Below are positions 1-13,566 of a stretch of 64,000 nucleotides of DNA, piece after piece. Each line of letters starts with the position of its first letter. Within the stretch, counting starts at the first letter, position 1. The notes beneath the pieces are model-generated. The model was not told where the DNA came from, ran no database searches, and saw nothing but the letters and a program-made list of their open reading frames with translations. Where the stretch lies: contig CM068319.1 of NCBI GenBank assembly GCA_034766995.1, positions 20,372,422-20,436,421 on the forward strand. The letters run 5' to 3'. This DNA is from Acanthacorydalis orientalis (taxonomy: Eukaryota > Arthropoda > Insecta > Megaloptera > Corydalidae). The translations under genes were made by a program, and so were the position numbers.

Positions 1-692
1 TTTCAATTTATTATTACGTAACAAGAGTTGAAGAGCGATCCCTGTCCTAAATTCTATTTAGTTGATATTTTTTCCTTCCGTTTCGATCGTTATTTTTTGT
101 GTAGAGTAAATCGGGACGAATCGAATAATTAACTCACATGATTATTCATATCTAGTTCTATTTATTTTCATGTGTCGTTATAATTTTAATGACAGAGAAA
201 ACATTTATAATCAATGATGTCTAGTTTTAAAAAGCGCAAGTCCTTTTTGCGAAAAGTATGATTTATGGTGTCTCAAATTTTAGATATATTAAAAAGGATT
301 GGTTCCAATTGTAATTTCACGGTTATTATTACAAATTATCATATTTTTCATATATATATATATAGCAGTTCTTATTGAAAACTCAAAATAACCGTATCAC
401 ATTTAAATGCTAATCCTTAACACCACATTTTTATATTATTCACAACATTTCGCATAATGAAAACATTTTTATATCGTTTTTTCATATTTAAATTCTCTTA
501 CACTCTCTGTAATATAACAAAAAATACAAATTCAGCAATATTCCGTAGAGAAATTAAAAAAATTAACTATTTGAATATATTTCACAAAATATCTACATAG
601 TTTTTTTTTCTTATGGTTACTATATACCTGTAAACATCTAAGCTAATTAAGATTTTTCGTGCACCGTAATTTTTCTAATGAAATATTTTATA

Positions 693-1413
693 TACTACAT
701 CACTGGTGTCAAACACGCGGCCCAAAAGGCTCTAGAATGCGTCCTGCGACCCAAAGCTTGAAGTTGATTTTATTAAAATAATAAAATCATTAAAATGTTA
801 AAATCATAATAAAAAGTAACATTTAAATAGAATTGACTGAAATTCAGTGCAACACGGTGTTAAAAGAAAAATATAATGAAGTTATAATGAATTCTAGATT
901 TTTATTTGTACTTTCCAGAACATTTTATTGAAATGCATATGTTTGCAGCAAGATCTTGGCAATGTTTGGTAATGCATACTTATATGAACAATTATTTTCT
1001 CCCTTTTAAAGTCTAGTAACATTTTACACATGTAAGATTGACAGATAAACATTTAGCATCTATAATAAAAATATTATTATTACAAAAAAATACACCTGAC
1101 ATTGATAAAATAGTGTCTGCCAAAAGATGTTTTTAGTAAAAAATATTTATTTTTATTTCTCTAATTTAAAATTTTGTTGTAACATTTAATAATAATACCT
1201 AAAATTAATGTACTTTTTTATTTTTCATAAATTCATTTAAGGAAAAAGCAAATGTAAAATTTAAATGAGTTATTTTCGAATATAAATAAAAGATCTTTGT
1301 CGCTCGCTAAATTTTTTTTGGATGACTTTTTTTTTGTCTTCGGCCCTTAGACTCTCTTAAACTGCAATTGGTGGCCCGTGTTCATATATGAGTTTGACAC
1401 CACTGTACTACAT
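693..1413. mobile_element. hAT-type non-autonomous element with 8-bp target duplication
   Basis: The element spans 701-1405 (705 bp). It begins CACTGGTGTCAAAC and ends GTTTGACACCACTG, a 14-bp terminal inverted repeat with one mismatch. It is flanked by perfect 8-bp direct repeats TACTACAT (693-700 and 1406-1413). An 8-bp duplication with CA(G/C)TGGTGTCAAAC termini is the hallmark of the hAT superfamily. GGCCC/GGGCC blocks sit just inside each end. The interior is AT-rich and has no transposase frame, so the element depends on a transposase elsewhere. The preserved duplication and termini suggest a fairly recent insertion. Confidence 0.85.
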
Positions 1414-3701
1414 AATTGAATTTGAACTTATAATTTATTGCACACTAGCCGACACAAGTACTTTTATTTTACTTATTCATAAACTTGTTTTTAATATAAA
1501 ATTAATAGTATATTTGAACATTGTTTTATAATAACTTTGTAAAGTATTGATTTTTTATTTTAGTTCTTAATTTTAATCTTAATTTACAATATATCATTCG
1601 GTATTAAGATAATCATAATTATAATCTCTTTATTTAATTTTTATTATCAGTAGTATTAGAAAACATTTTTTTAAAGATAGTGTGATATTAAAGATATCTA
1701 TAAATGAACTTAACTATAAAAAATACTGATAAGTACTTATCATGAATAGTATAAATATTTTTTAATCTTTTTTATGATTACTCTGTATTTTTTCAATCGA
1801 ATATAAAAAAGTATATAGATAATAACAATTTATACAGTTTTCCACATTTATAAATGTGATAATGGATCTATTTTCTATATCAAAAATTTGTAGTAATACT
1901 GTAAAGTCGTTATTATTATTGCTATAAAAAAAATATAATACTTTTTCGACCACAAACAAAACAGTTTTATTGTAAAAAAAATCACAATGGTATTAAAAAT
2001 CGTCCGTCGACCAACATCCTCTACTGTTAGTAACCACGCCGCACTACCATTGCAATAGCTCAGTTCTCTTCTTTTTCTTATCATCGTGCAGTTTTTTCAC
2101 GACACAATAGCGTCGAAACGCAACAAAAGAGCTCAAAGAACTATTTTTCATAATCACGAATGTTCGCTATTCAAAATCGGACGGCTATTTTCAATACAAA
2201 AGTGAATTGATTGACGATTACACATTCTCTCACTCAAAAAAAGGAAAATATTCAGACGTAAAAAAAGATTTATAGTGATACAAAAATTTGTAAAAAAGAG
2301 GGAAGTTTTTCCTTTCGGCTGTCCGATTCGATTGAAACGTAGTATAAAATAAGCAGGACACGTCAATATGGACTTGACCGAGAATCGTATAGCTTAATCT
2401 TGTCCGGTCAACTATTCTCAGATTTGAGATTTTTTTCCTCCGGAACGGTTCATTCGTATAGTATCATGAAATTATTTACATTTATCACACAATGTTCTCT
2501 TTGTATGTCCGTATATAATATTTAACAGTTGACTTTTCCAGAGAATTGGAAAAAATAAATAGAAAAAAAACTGTCTTTTTTTATCAGTTTTCAACAGGTT
2601 TGATTTTATTTATTTTTAGTTTATCTTTTATTATTTTGTTTGTATAATATTTCTCAAACGTTTTATATAAATACAAGTGGAAAAAATACAAAACAAATTA
2701 AAGGAAATTCATTATTTAAATTTCTAAAATTCAACTGAAAAATATTTACGTTCGTTTATATTACATTTATTGCTTTTTCTTTTGTGTATTTATTCCAAAA
2801 ACCTTTTTTTGTGTACAATAGTCCAATGAAAAAATGTTTCTAATAAAAAATTCGGAAATTTAAAATATCTTTCACTATTATAAGAAAATTATTATTTAAA
2901 TATGATATGTTGTATATAAAAATGAAACATTTAGTGAAAAATATATTTTTTTAATTTAATTTATAATCATTTTCAACGTGACATTCCTCTACCGGACAAA
3001 GTGAACGATTTTCCAAAATGGTTCAGTATTTAGCTTTTACACATATTCCTAATGTATTTTCTGATATTATTTTATCCATGCTGGGTCTTTTTTTTATTTC
3101 TTAGCTTCTGTTTAATATTGTTATTATTTTTGAATTGTCAATGCAACTATTTAGTTATTTTCTACTGCCAATTTTAACTTATGTCTTCTTTGTGTTCTTT
3201 TTTAAATTCTAAGCATCTGTGTTGATGTATTTAGGAATTTCTAACATCTATCTGAAGGTGACTTGATTTGAATCTATTATAGAAAACATGAATTTAAAAG
3301 TAGACTTAACAAAATAGTCATGAATGAAGGATAGACAAGAAGACAGAACAGTTAATATTATTAATTGTATTTTTTTCTTAAAATCAATGCTTCAAGCTTT
3401 TTTCTTATCAGTTATTTAGTTTTATTACTACAGTTTGTTTTAGTCCTTTTATTTTCTTATCCATTCTAGTGATAGTGTGTTTATTTTTTGTTATTTCTGT
3501 TACGAGTTTTTCCTTGTTTCTCTGTATTGTTTGACGTGACTGAAGTTGACTAATTTGATATTTGTATTGTTGAAATAATCATTACAAACAAACATACAAC
3601 TTATTATTAATTTAACTTATTAAACAAATATATAAACTTACTAATAAAGTCAATACTGTTCTGAAGATTATTTAAAAAATGAGTCTTTAAATTTCATATT
3701 A

Positions 3702-4572
3702 TTAGGTTGATAGAAAAAAATTGCGGCTTATGATCTTCAAATTCATATACATTTGAAGCTTTTTTGACTTTCCTAGCTGTTTTAAATGGTCCAGAACTAT
3801 TGGATGGCTAACGCCTAACTTTTGTGCAATCTCCCTGATTATTGTGTGTGATTCTGATACAACTAACGCCGTCAGTTAGTCGTTATGAACTGAAAGACAC
3901 CCACGACCTTCTTCATCTTTAGGGCTTTCGGTCCTAGCACGAAATTTTTGGAATCACCATTACACCGTATATTCCTTAATAGTACCCACACCAAAGGAAT
4001 TGTTTAGTTTACGAGCAGTTTCTGCTTCTTTACCATCAGATTTAACTCATACAATAATTTACTCTTATTTGCTTCTTTTCCATTTTTAATTCAATAGCTC
4101 AATTAATAATAAAACCAAAGCTGATTTTACCAAAATACAGAGCGAAAAATACACTTTAAAATGATATTAACATATTACATGCGGGAAACTGTAATCTCAA
4201 TCTAGTCAAGACTAGGCGTTGTAAGTGGGAAACTGTAACCGCATTGTAGTTTTATGTGTAAGGTGTAAATGTAACACGAACGTATTTTGAAAAGTGTAAG
4301 TAAAAGTATAAATTCGGAAAAATGTATTGGTAAATATATATTTTTTATACACATATCTGATACATAAGTGTCCCAAACTAATTGTTGGATCCGCGCGCGT
4401 GATTAGATTTATAGAATAAACAATGACGTAATGGATTTGCCTGCTAATAAATGACCCAACTTAACCCGCATAAGAATTGTTAACTTGAAAACGATAAAAT
4501 GACACTTTCATTACAAAAAAATAAAATTAGAATTCAGAAAACAAAAACCACAATTATTTTGTACCATCCTAA
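3702..4572 (-). mobile_element. Internally deleted mariner, copy 1, split by an insertion
   Basis: TA dinucleotides flank the element (3700-3701 and 4573-4574). Its ends are TTAGGTTGATAG and, at the other side, the complement of ATTAGGATGGTACAAAATAA, which are mariner inverted repeats. On the - strand it keeps the N-terminal helix-turn-helix part of a mariner transposase, with a VKKAS remnant of the usual GKVKKL block. It then jumps to the 3' terminus, so the catalytic DDD domain is missing. It shares this structure with the copies at 21136 and 44617. About 310 bp of foreign sequence (4175 to about 4488) interrupts the end that carries the 5' untranslated part. Confidence 0.85.
4175..4488. 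mobile_element. Insertion of unknown type inside mariner copy 1
   Basis: The copy at 44617-45215 reads without a break through the point where this copy is split, so about 314 bp has been added here. ATGCGGG (4179-4185) and CCCGCAT (4465-4471) form an inverted pair near the two ends. A short internal repeat, GGGAAACTGTAA, occurs twice near the left end. No clear target duplication is visible, and the right boundary is uncertain by a few bases. It could be a small MITE or filler DNA from repair. Confidence is high for an insertion and low for its nature. Confidence 0.6.
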
Positions 4573-4640
4573 TAGCTTTTTAAATTTATGTGTGGAAAAT
4601 CAATATGTTTATTGCCAATTTAAAAAATTCTACATTTCAT

Positions 4641-4749
<109 letters not shown>

Positions 4750-5476
4750 AAATGTCTAGTATAAAAAAATAATAATACAAAAAATATCCACCTGAGTTTT
4801 CAATTATGAAGCGGAATTCTTGAACAACTTGCGTGAATGCCTGAAAAAGCTACCCTTTTTTCGCTATGCTGAACGAATTGAATAGATAAACAGTGAACGA
4901 TCCAACTTATCTCCATGCATTTTGAGAATGAATCATACGCTCTGTATGTGCATACGTGTGTGTATGTACGTATACACGAAATGTATGTATGTGTGATGTG
5001 TATGTCGTATTCGTTGATATCTTCTAGACGCATTCCATTTCAGTGAACTGTGAGAAGAACTTGATGCTCGGGATGCGTACTATGAAAACGACATATTCTT
5101 TAGATACGAACGAAAAACGTATTGTGTCGAGAATATTAAAGGGGTGCTACACTATTCAGGGTGTATACATATGATTGATTTCAAAAACTTACCAGTCTCA
5201 TTGTGTAGTTCGATAAGTCGTACTCGAAAATCTTCAGAGAGCTATTCAAACATTTTTTTTTCGTTTAATATGAATTATGTAAATTCGTTTCAGCATTCGT
5301 ATGTTCGTTTCGCTCACATATTTTATATTACTGGACGAAATATTGATATATTGTATTTTTTTTCTTTTAGGTCTCGTATTCACAAAGTAAAGATTATGAA
5401 ATATTGACATCATCTCATTTATTTAAATTTCTCTTATATTTATATAAAAGATTTAAAATCATAAAACCTGCATTTA

Positions 5477-5477
5477 T

Positions 5478-5560
<83 letters not shown>
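5477..5560. repeat. Compound (CA)n-(TA)n-(TG)n microsatellite
   Basis: A short (CA) run leads into two (TA) blocks separated by TATGTATGTG. Confidence 0.95.
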
Positions 5561-5563
<3 letters not shown>

Positions 5564-5824
5564 TTTGAAATTCTTTGTCAATCCACTACTGAATTAAAAT
5601 TTATTCTATTTTTTTTTTATTCGAATAATTCAGTGTTGCTGTTTCACGAATGCCAACATTTTTCTGGCATCATCTACAGTAATAAAAATAAAATGGAATG
5701 TTTTTAGTACTTTAAACCCCACAACAGTTTTTTTTAAAAAAAAATACTACGACTAACTATTTGCCTGGGTTATAGTTTTTGCAAAGTGTATTCTAATATA
5801 ATTTCAAACAAAATAGAACTAATA

Positions 5825-5828
<4 letters not shown>

Positions 5829-5880
<52 letters not shown>
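5829..5880. repeat. (TA)n microsatellite
   Basis: A pure alternating tract of about 26 units. Confidence 0.95.
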
Positions 5881-5884
<4 letters not shown>

Positions 5885-6604
5885 TCATGGACCATGTAAT
5901 AAATTTTTGAGTACATACGAGAGTAGAGTGATAATTACCTGTGTTTGACGAGAGATGGCATCACTGATATCAAACTGCAATATCTTTATTTATATATATA
6001 ATTACAGTTATTAATTAAAATGAAATCATCCATTATTTTTCGCTAGCGCAATTGAAAAGGAACACACACAAAGAATCGTATAATTAAGTGGGATAAGGAT
6101 ATCAAATTTTTTCAAAATGTACGGAAAGGGAGCACTATATAGATCAAATAGAAAAGAATCACAAGTGGTCATTATTCAGCAGTGGTTTATCAAAGTGAGA
6201 ATATGACATTACTGACGTTGTATATTTATGTATATAGTTTAATTTAGCATATTTAAAAAGTATAACAATTATTTAACAATGCATGAAAATTTTATTTAAC
6301 TAGATGTAGCGAAATATAGTTAAACAAATTCGTTAGAAAAAGATACTCAAATTTATTTCTTTTTTTAATATGAAATACATATTTTTTGCAAAATAAAAAA
6401 AAATTACAAAGAAAAATCTTACAATTCTTATATTATAGTCCAATACAATGTCCATATATTAAAAAAAAGTGTTAATATAGTGTAGTCCTTGAAATTGTTT
6501 AGATATAATATAATGTAGTAAATGATAGTTATAAATACCAAAATGGAATATTGTAAAAAAGAGTTAATATTTACTACTATTTCTGAACAGAAATTTTTTC
6601 TACG

Positions 6605-6652
6605 TATGTATATATATGTGTATGTATATATATGTGTATGTATATATATGTG

Positions 6653-6710
<58 letters not shown>
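6605..6710. repeat. TATATATGTG minisatellite running into (TA)n
   Basis: Three decamer-like repeats (TATATATGTGTATG) are followed by a pure (TA) run of about 25 units. Confidence 0.95.
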
Positions 6711-6711
<1 letters not shown>

Positions 6712-8072
6712 CCGCGAGATTTAAAAAAGAAAATAAATATTTAAGCCGAAAACAATAATCCGCTTAAATGTATTCGCAATCACGAAAAAAGCAAGAGCAA
6801 TTATACGACAAAAGTAAAATTGCTTCCAAGATCTTAATGAATGAAACTGAAAAACAACTAACGTTCGAGTCGTGATGTCGAAAAGGGAGCAATTTTCACT
6901 CGTTAACCTCTCCCCATTCATATACAGTATAATTTGGCGCAGTCGTTTTCACAATGAACGAAACATTCTCGCGAAAAACAACGTATAAATTGGCTTGCAA
7001 AATGTCTCCGCTAATCGAGTAATTAGCCGAAAGAGGATTAAAAAATTCTGTCAAGGAAAATAAAATAAACAATAACGCGCGAATGAGTTTTTTTTTTTGT
7101 ATTTGTGTTGAGTAACGTTGTGCGTTCTTAGGCGTGTTTTTAAAATAATGTTAAGAATAAATGAAAGGTCATTAGGTATTTTTATTAATGATATGATTAT
7201 AAACATATTTTTTGTTATATCTTAGAAACAATGACATAATTATGTAAATTACATGTGGATTTATATCTTTCATTTTCCGTTGATGATAGAAAATACAGCT
7301 AAGAATAATAAAATTCATGATAGATACATTAATTTCAGTATAAATTGTTTCAACCATCACATATTCTTGTATTAACCTTTCACTGTAGAATACAGTAGTA
7401 TTTTAAATGCAAAAGTGCAATGAATTATAGTATTTTGTGTGATAGATTTCTTGTGGATAAATATTATTGTATTATTCGAAATACATTGACTCTTTAATAC
7501 CGAATACCTTTCTCAGTTAATTGATTGTTGATATGTTTTCTTAAAAAAATTAAATTATATTTTTAAACAAATTATTGGTTTTAAAAATAACTAATCTTCA
7601 AGTGAGAACACCATTTTTCAAAATAATAAAAAGTTACAATTTTTATTAATGTTTTTAAAATTTATGTGCTATTATTAACTATTATTTTTTTTATAAAAAT
7701 GAACTAACAAATTATTAAACAATTCAATTTTCAAATTATAAGTAAAAAATTTACTTTAAATCGGTGTGAACGTTCTGTTATCAAGAAGAAATCTTACGAT
7801 AACCGTCGTCGTAGGTAGCAAGTCTCGATGGTGTAGGGCGGTGATGGCGAAGCTTTTTATGTACGCGTGCCAAAAATTTCTAAATAATATTTATCGAGTT
7901 ACTGACGTGCCGGGTAGATATCAATAAGGAATAATATATAAAAAATAAATTATTGCAAAGTTTTATTATGTTTAAAAATTAACAGTATTTCCTAAAAAAT
8001 TAACACATTACTTGTGCAAAAATCGATATCAATTAATCAGATTTTTGTTGTTGTACCAGTCTGAAAATAGAG

Positions 8073-8075
<3 letters not shown>

Positions 8076-8120
<45 letters not shown>
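8076..8120. repeat. (TA)n microsatellite inside the hAT element
   Basis: A pure tract of about 22 units. Confidence 0.95.
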
Positions 8121-8124
<4 letters not shown>

Positions 8125-8494
8125 CTTTTTTTAAACAATGGAAACATTTTCATCCAACAAAAAATAAAAAAACAGAAAATTATTAAACAATCCAAAGTAC
8201 GTTCAATTGCCAGAATATTATTTTCAAATCTCAATTTGCTCTCAATTAAAAAAAATACTCAAAATACAATATTCGAACAATACTACTTGATTAAAGAAAC
8301 TAATGATACAAAACCTAAACTATTTTTCAAATACGCTAGATATTTTTTATTTTTTTTTTTTGAAACTGCTTTAATTAATGAATTGTATATTTTTTTATCT
8401 TTTTAACAGCTCATTTATTAAAAAGAAAAATGCATGGAACCTTTTTGAAAAAAGATGTAATAATATTAAAATAAATGAGAGAAAATATGTTTAA

Positions 8495-8497
<3 letters not shown>

Positions 8498-8525
<28 letters not shown>

Positions 8526-8585
8526 CAATTTAACCAGTAAAGTGAATCCGGTCTTTGATATTGTATCAAGTTTTAGAAGTTTAAT

Positions 8586-8642
<57 letters not shown>
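8498..8642. repeat. Two (TA)n arrays inside the hAT element
   Basis: Tracts at 8498-8525 and 8590-8642 are separated by 64 bp of ordinary sequence. The second is bounded by ATCGATATA. Confidence 0.9.
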
Positions 8643-8648
<6 letters not shown>

Positions 8649-9521
8649 TGGATGTTATTTACGAAATTACATTTTTTTCTGAATAGGAAAAAATAAAAGT
8701 GTTATCTGTAAATCATTCACGTGCCAGTAAAATTTTCGTACGTGCCACCTCTGGCACGCGTGCCATAGGTTCGCCATACCTGGTGTAGGGTTAATTTAGG
8801 ATTGGAGTATTAAAAGAAAAAAACAATGAAAACCTGTAATATATTATCTTAAAAAATGTTTAATGAAGAAAATGTGATTATGGATACATTTAATGAATAA
8901 TTTTATTTTAAAATATTTTGCATAAAAGAATATAAGTCCGTAATATATGCCATCGTAATTTTCCTTATAGTATTTAAAATATTAATACATAAACTTTCGT
9001 ACATTTCTCGGAAACACATTATTTACATACCAAAGATCAGTTCCTAAAACAGTAATACATTTTAAAACTTCATATATTTTAAAAATTAATAATTCTTTCA
9101 ACAAAACACACACAACTTCGTATTTCCAGTAAAACATATTTAATAAACGTATTGAAAAATATTCCAAGAAAACAATAAAAAATTACTCCTGTATTCAAAT
9201 TTTAGTTTCATTACACAACAAAGAATTTGTTTGTGATTTTCCGAACTTTAAAAAGAAACACGATATAGCCTCGTTATTAACAAGTTGAAATTTTCTTTTT
9301 CATCATATAATAACATTGACGATAATATGAAAAAATATATATAACTAAATACATTTTCACCTTACACGCTGTTGAAATTAAAATGAAAAATATGAGAAGA
9401 GTGTATGCAGATGTTCGTTCAATGAACATGCGATTTTTCGACGAACACAATTATCTTCTATTCTGAAGAATGGAATACGAAAAGTATTAAACTGGTATAT
9501 AAATACATATTTGTACGTATA

Positions 9522-9527
<6 letters not shown>

Positions 9528-9583
<56 letters not shown>
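9528..9583. repeat. (TA)n microsatellite
   Basis: About 28 units, preceded by a TGTACGTATATGTACATA lead-in. Confidence 0.95.
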
Positions 9584-9589
<6 letters not shown>

Positions 9590-10225
9590 GGAGATAGAGT
9601 GTGTTTAAGAGAATATAAGATATATAACTAAGATATATTAGGAAAATGACGTTTTAAAAACATTCAACTTGTTTTCTCTCATTCTCTTTATTATTCATAT
9701 AAAAATATTTTTAATAAACAGGAAAATGTTTTTAGAATGTTTTTTGTTGTATGAAAATATTTTAGTGTATTAACAACAATATTAGATGGTCAAACTAGGG
9801 TGGACAAACTACACCTCCCGAGACAATGTCGGGTTTCGTTGCTATTTTTCTCAAACTTTTATATTAGTAATCTATTGTAGTATAGTATGTATCAATATTA
9901 GAATGTTTTATATATTAACGGGTAATTCACATTACCTTTTCGAACATCCATATGCATTGTGTCCAAACTGTTTAAGATAGCTCTACGGTTATGGACAATC
10001 CTTAAAAAAGATATGAAACTAAATAATTTTGTTAATTAAGACTTACTGAATACAATAATACCAAATTCGGGACGGGTTGCCGTGTTAAATTTATGAGAAA
10101 AATCTCTTTAAAAATGCAATTTTTAACACGAGCTTGGTCACTTTTAATTGCAAAAATAAAGATTCAGTCAAAGTTCTTCTTCTTGATTAACTTTCACGGC
10201 GCAAATAACACATAATGCAATGAAA

Positions 10226-10227
<2 letters not shown>

Positions 10228-10287
<60 letters not shown>
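10228..10287. repeat. (TG)n-(TA)n microsatellite
   Basis: GTGTGTG runs directly into about 27 TA units. Confidence 0.95.
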
Positions 10288-10291
<4 letters not shown>

Positions 10292-10395
10292 ATTATTTTT
10301 GATAATCAATAAAAAGTTTCATTTAAATAAAACAAAAAAAATTATATACTTAACTATAATAAGGTAAAAATCTATTCTTTTTTCTATGTAAGAAA

Positions 10396-10600
10396 AACTC
10401 ACATTTCTCGTCACTTTGTCTGTGTTACAGAGTCTACGGCGACGAGAAATGTTGGCTTTGTCAACTTATAGCTGTCAAGTTTCATTTATTGAGTTTCATT
10501 CTTAGGTATTTTTTATGTTTAAATATATGAAGTTGTAAAAATCAATAAACAGTTTTCTATTTTCCCGTCAGTTTTGATTGGCCATATACTAGTTTATTAT
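10396..10600 (+). repeat. Palindromic interspersed repeat, copy A
   Basis: A hairpin (ACATTTCTCGTC at 10400-10411 against GACGAGAAATGT at 10441-10452) is followed by a conserved tail. The tail contains GAGTTTCATTCTTAGGTATT, ATGTTTAAATATAT, AATCAATAAACAG and CATATACTAGTTTAT. The same order occurs in copy D (36692) and, reversed, in copy B (20382) and copy C (27881). There is no coding capacity. It is probably a MITE or a fragment of an unrecognised element. Confidence 0.7.
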
Positions 10601-11881
10601 ATAGTGCTCCAGCTTGGTGTAGTACGTCCAAACATATGCAAACAGTTCAATCTAAAATAAATGTCTTCGAATAATAAGAAACTATCCAAGATACACATAA
10701 ATACATGTAGAAACTTTACATAGTATATAAGGTTATATAGCTTGTAATTTACCATATATGAAAGATATAATTAAATAACAGTGAAAAGTTTTTTTTTCTC
10801 AAAACGCAAAGAAAATACAGATCAACTTATCAACACTGTAGAAAACTACACCTCACAAACTTTAGACTACAAAAGATACAAACATAAAAGAAAAAAAAAC
10901 AACACATACTGCTTTGAAATTTCAAATTAATTTTCTTTGATATGTACGGAGTTTTTTGTGCGAAACTTCCTCATTTGTCTTATTATAGATATATTGGAGA
11001 TACCGGAAAGTTTTTTCCTTTTTTTTATTAAAATAAAAACCAATTAAGAGATAAAAATTTTTGCTTCATTGAATAATATAGTTTCTATCATTATCTATCA
11101 CACTGTGCCATTTATCAGGAATAGAAATTATTCCTGTTTTATAAAATCCCTTGTTCTTTTTAGAAAAAATTCATTGTAAAAAAATATTTAAATAATTAAA
11201 AAAATATTAAATACTGCACGGGAAAATATAAATTTTAAGTATGTCAATGACTTGTATTTTGAATTAAATTTTACTGAGTATTTTTTATGATAAAACATTT
11301 ATAGATATATATGCATGTTTGTCATATACGTGTGTGTATAATAAACGTTTGTTAAAATAATTTGTAGCCATCTAACACGTCGTCTTCTTTACATTCACGC
11401 TATAAAACAGCGTCGTACGTGTATGAAAGTGCCTGTTGAAATATATTCCAACGTCGCTCGACACGAAGACGAAGTCTGTACGATGAATTTCACTGATGAT
11501 GACCCGTGTTGTCACTTCCTTCTTCCCGTGACGTTTTTCATACTTCCGAATTCTTCTTCGCTACAACCATGCTCGCTTATTATTCCCCTTTTAACTTTAT
11601 TTCCGTCACGGTGTTCCATCTCCCTCTTTTAATTTTCGCCTTCCTTACTTTCGCGTATAATTAGGATATTATTTTACGGCTGTAATTAACCCTTTCGCCC
11701 CCGTTCTGTCCTAAATAGACGTCAACTCTTTCCTGTATTAAATCTGTTTATTTTTTACATTAATTCATTACTGTTTCTAATGATAAAGTATGAATTAAGA
11801 TTCTTTTATCGTCTGTCTTGTTTAATGTCTCTTCTTTTTATTTAATCTACTGTATAATCTTTAACTTTTGTAACTTTGCTC

Positions 11882-11882
<1 letters not shown>

Positions 11883-11950
<68 letters not shown>
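11883..11950. repeat. (TA)n microsatellite
   Basis: Two pure blocks are joined by a single CATA variant. Confidence 0.95.
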
Positions 11951-11953
<3 letters not shown>

Positions 11954-13468
11954 TTTGAAATTCCTTGTAAAATATATCACAATATAGTTTAGACATTTTT
12001 TCTTGTCAATTATTTGTTATAAAATAATATTTGTTCTTGCCTGATTCATAATGACCTTCAGTAAGAATACTAGAAAAATGTACTATTTTTAATCAATTGG
12101 CAATATAAAAATAGGAAAACATTTTTGTCGCAAATAAAGATAAAAATTATAGATTTTTTTTGTAACATTATTGATTATTTTGTGAAACATGTCTGAATAA
12201 CAATGTGTGTATATGAAGCAAGATTTCTTTTCAGTATAATTGTCTTTGTGGTTAAAATATTGTTTATATCTTGAAAAGAATTAATTTGTGTCTTTCTGTA
12301 AAATATTCACTCCTTGGATTTAAAGTATTCGTTTACTGTACTTTTCAATTTATTGTTACTATTAAAATGTTTAATAATTTTTTTTCGAATTGCTGAATAA
12401 CAAACAATCACGAGGAGCAATATCAGATCAGTACGATAAATGATTAATTTGCTGGAACTAGCAGTTGTTAATTGTTTCCAAGTTTTTGAACGCTATATGA
12501 ATAAATCCATTGTGAAAACAAATTCTAGTCAGTTTTACTGGTTGTTTCTTCTTGACTGTTTTTCACAAATTTTGTTTAATTATATTTTTCAGTTATTGTA
12601 GACTTTTGAGCCATCGGTAATTGAACAACATTATTCATTTATATTTCCAAGAGGCTTTGATTATTCCTTTTCTACTTATGCAAGAACATTGATTTTTCTC
12701 AGAACTTTTTCATCTCAAAATTGCCATTACATAGACTTCTGCTTAGTGTTTGAATCACTGTGACAAATTTATGTTTTACTACTGGTAATAAATGTCAATA
12801 ATCTGCTATACGATTTCCCGTTCTTTACTTTAGGACTTTGAAACATGTTTTTGAAGTTTCAACTCACCTTTATCTATAAAGACCCATCAAACTTCTTCCT
12901 GGAAGCTACCTGCTTTGACTCTTGCTGTCGAGAAGTTGTTCATAAATGATAGTTTCTACTCTTCTTTGTTGGTTTATAAAATATCTTCAAATTATTTAAT
13001 CTTATAAGGATGTTCCAATACTAATAATATTTTCCTTGATTATAGCTGTACTTAACCGTCCAAAACAACAGTCGTTCTCAATTTTCTGTCCACACATTCG
13101 AAACTACCTGAACTGGAATTTTATTACTGTACCTAACGCCTGCGATATGTCCCTAAATAGAAATCAATTTTATTTTTAATTTTTCAACATAAAATCCCTC
13201 TTGAGGAAGAATTTTATCAAAGTACATGATGTTTATTTCAATTTAATTACATATGTTCTAAAGTTTCATCTACCATTATTATTCTTCGCCGTGATTATAT
13301 ATAAACTAACATCTGTGAACACTAATCCGCAACAGTTTTATGCAGATAAAATATGACTCATTAGAAATATATGAAAAATATTTAGCAGAAAGGTTCCTAG
13401 ATATATTAGGTACATAACTTTTCTGGTCCTCTCGTGTGTGTGTGTCTTATCTTTTTATTCGTAACTAT

Positions 13469-13504
13469 ATCTCTCTATCTATCTATCTGCTATCTATCTA
13501 TGTA

Positions 13505-13555
<51 letters not shown>
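13469..13555. repeat. (TCTA)n-(TA)n compound microsatellite
   Basis: ATCT/ATCTATCT tetranucleotide repeats lead into about 24 TA units. The array lies some 400 bp upstream of the first dlg1 exon. Confidence 0.95.

Positions 13556-13566
<11 letters not shown>

Larger units (their letters stand above)
7831..8790. mobile_element. Second hAT-type element with 8-bp target duplication
   Basis: The element spans 7839-8782 (944 bp) and lies between perfect 8-bp repeats GTGTAGGG (7831-7838 and 8783-8790). The left end reads CGGTGATGGCGAAGC. The complement of the right end reads CAGGTATGGCGAACC. Both ends continue into an ACGCGTGCC block, so the inverted repeats extend some 30 bp with mismatches. CAG...GGCGAACC...GGCACGCGTGCC termini are characteristic of one hAT group. 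No transposase frame remains. Three (TA)n arrays (8076-8120, 8498-8525, 8590-8642) lie inside it, so they arose or expanded within a transposon. Confidence 0.85.

Noticed and set aside
5184..5210. Complement of CTTACCAGTCTC as a - strand donor of a hidden exon
   Set aside because: A lone CTG/GTAAG match without an acceptor or open frame of adequate length upstream.
11680..11710. TTAACCCTTTCGCCCCC, and similar TTAACC(C)TTTC strings near 7376 and 27029, as piggyBac ends
   Set aside because: No inverted partner or second TTAA duplication was found for any of them.
12380..13330. Degenerate transposase on the - strand
   Set aside because: Some phrases (for example around 12880-12910) look coding-like, but I could not align any catalytic motif or find inverted ends.
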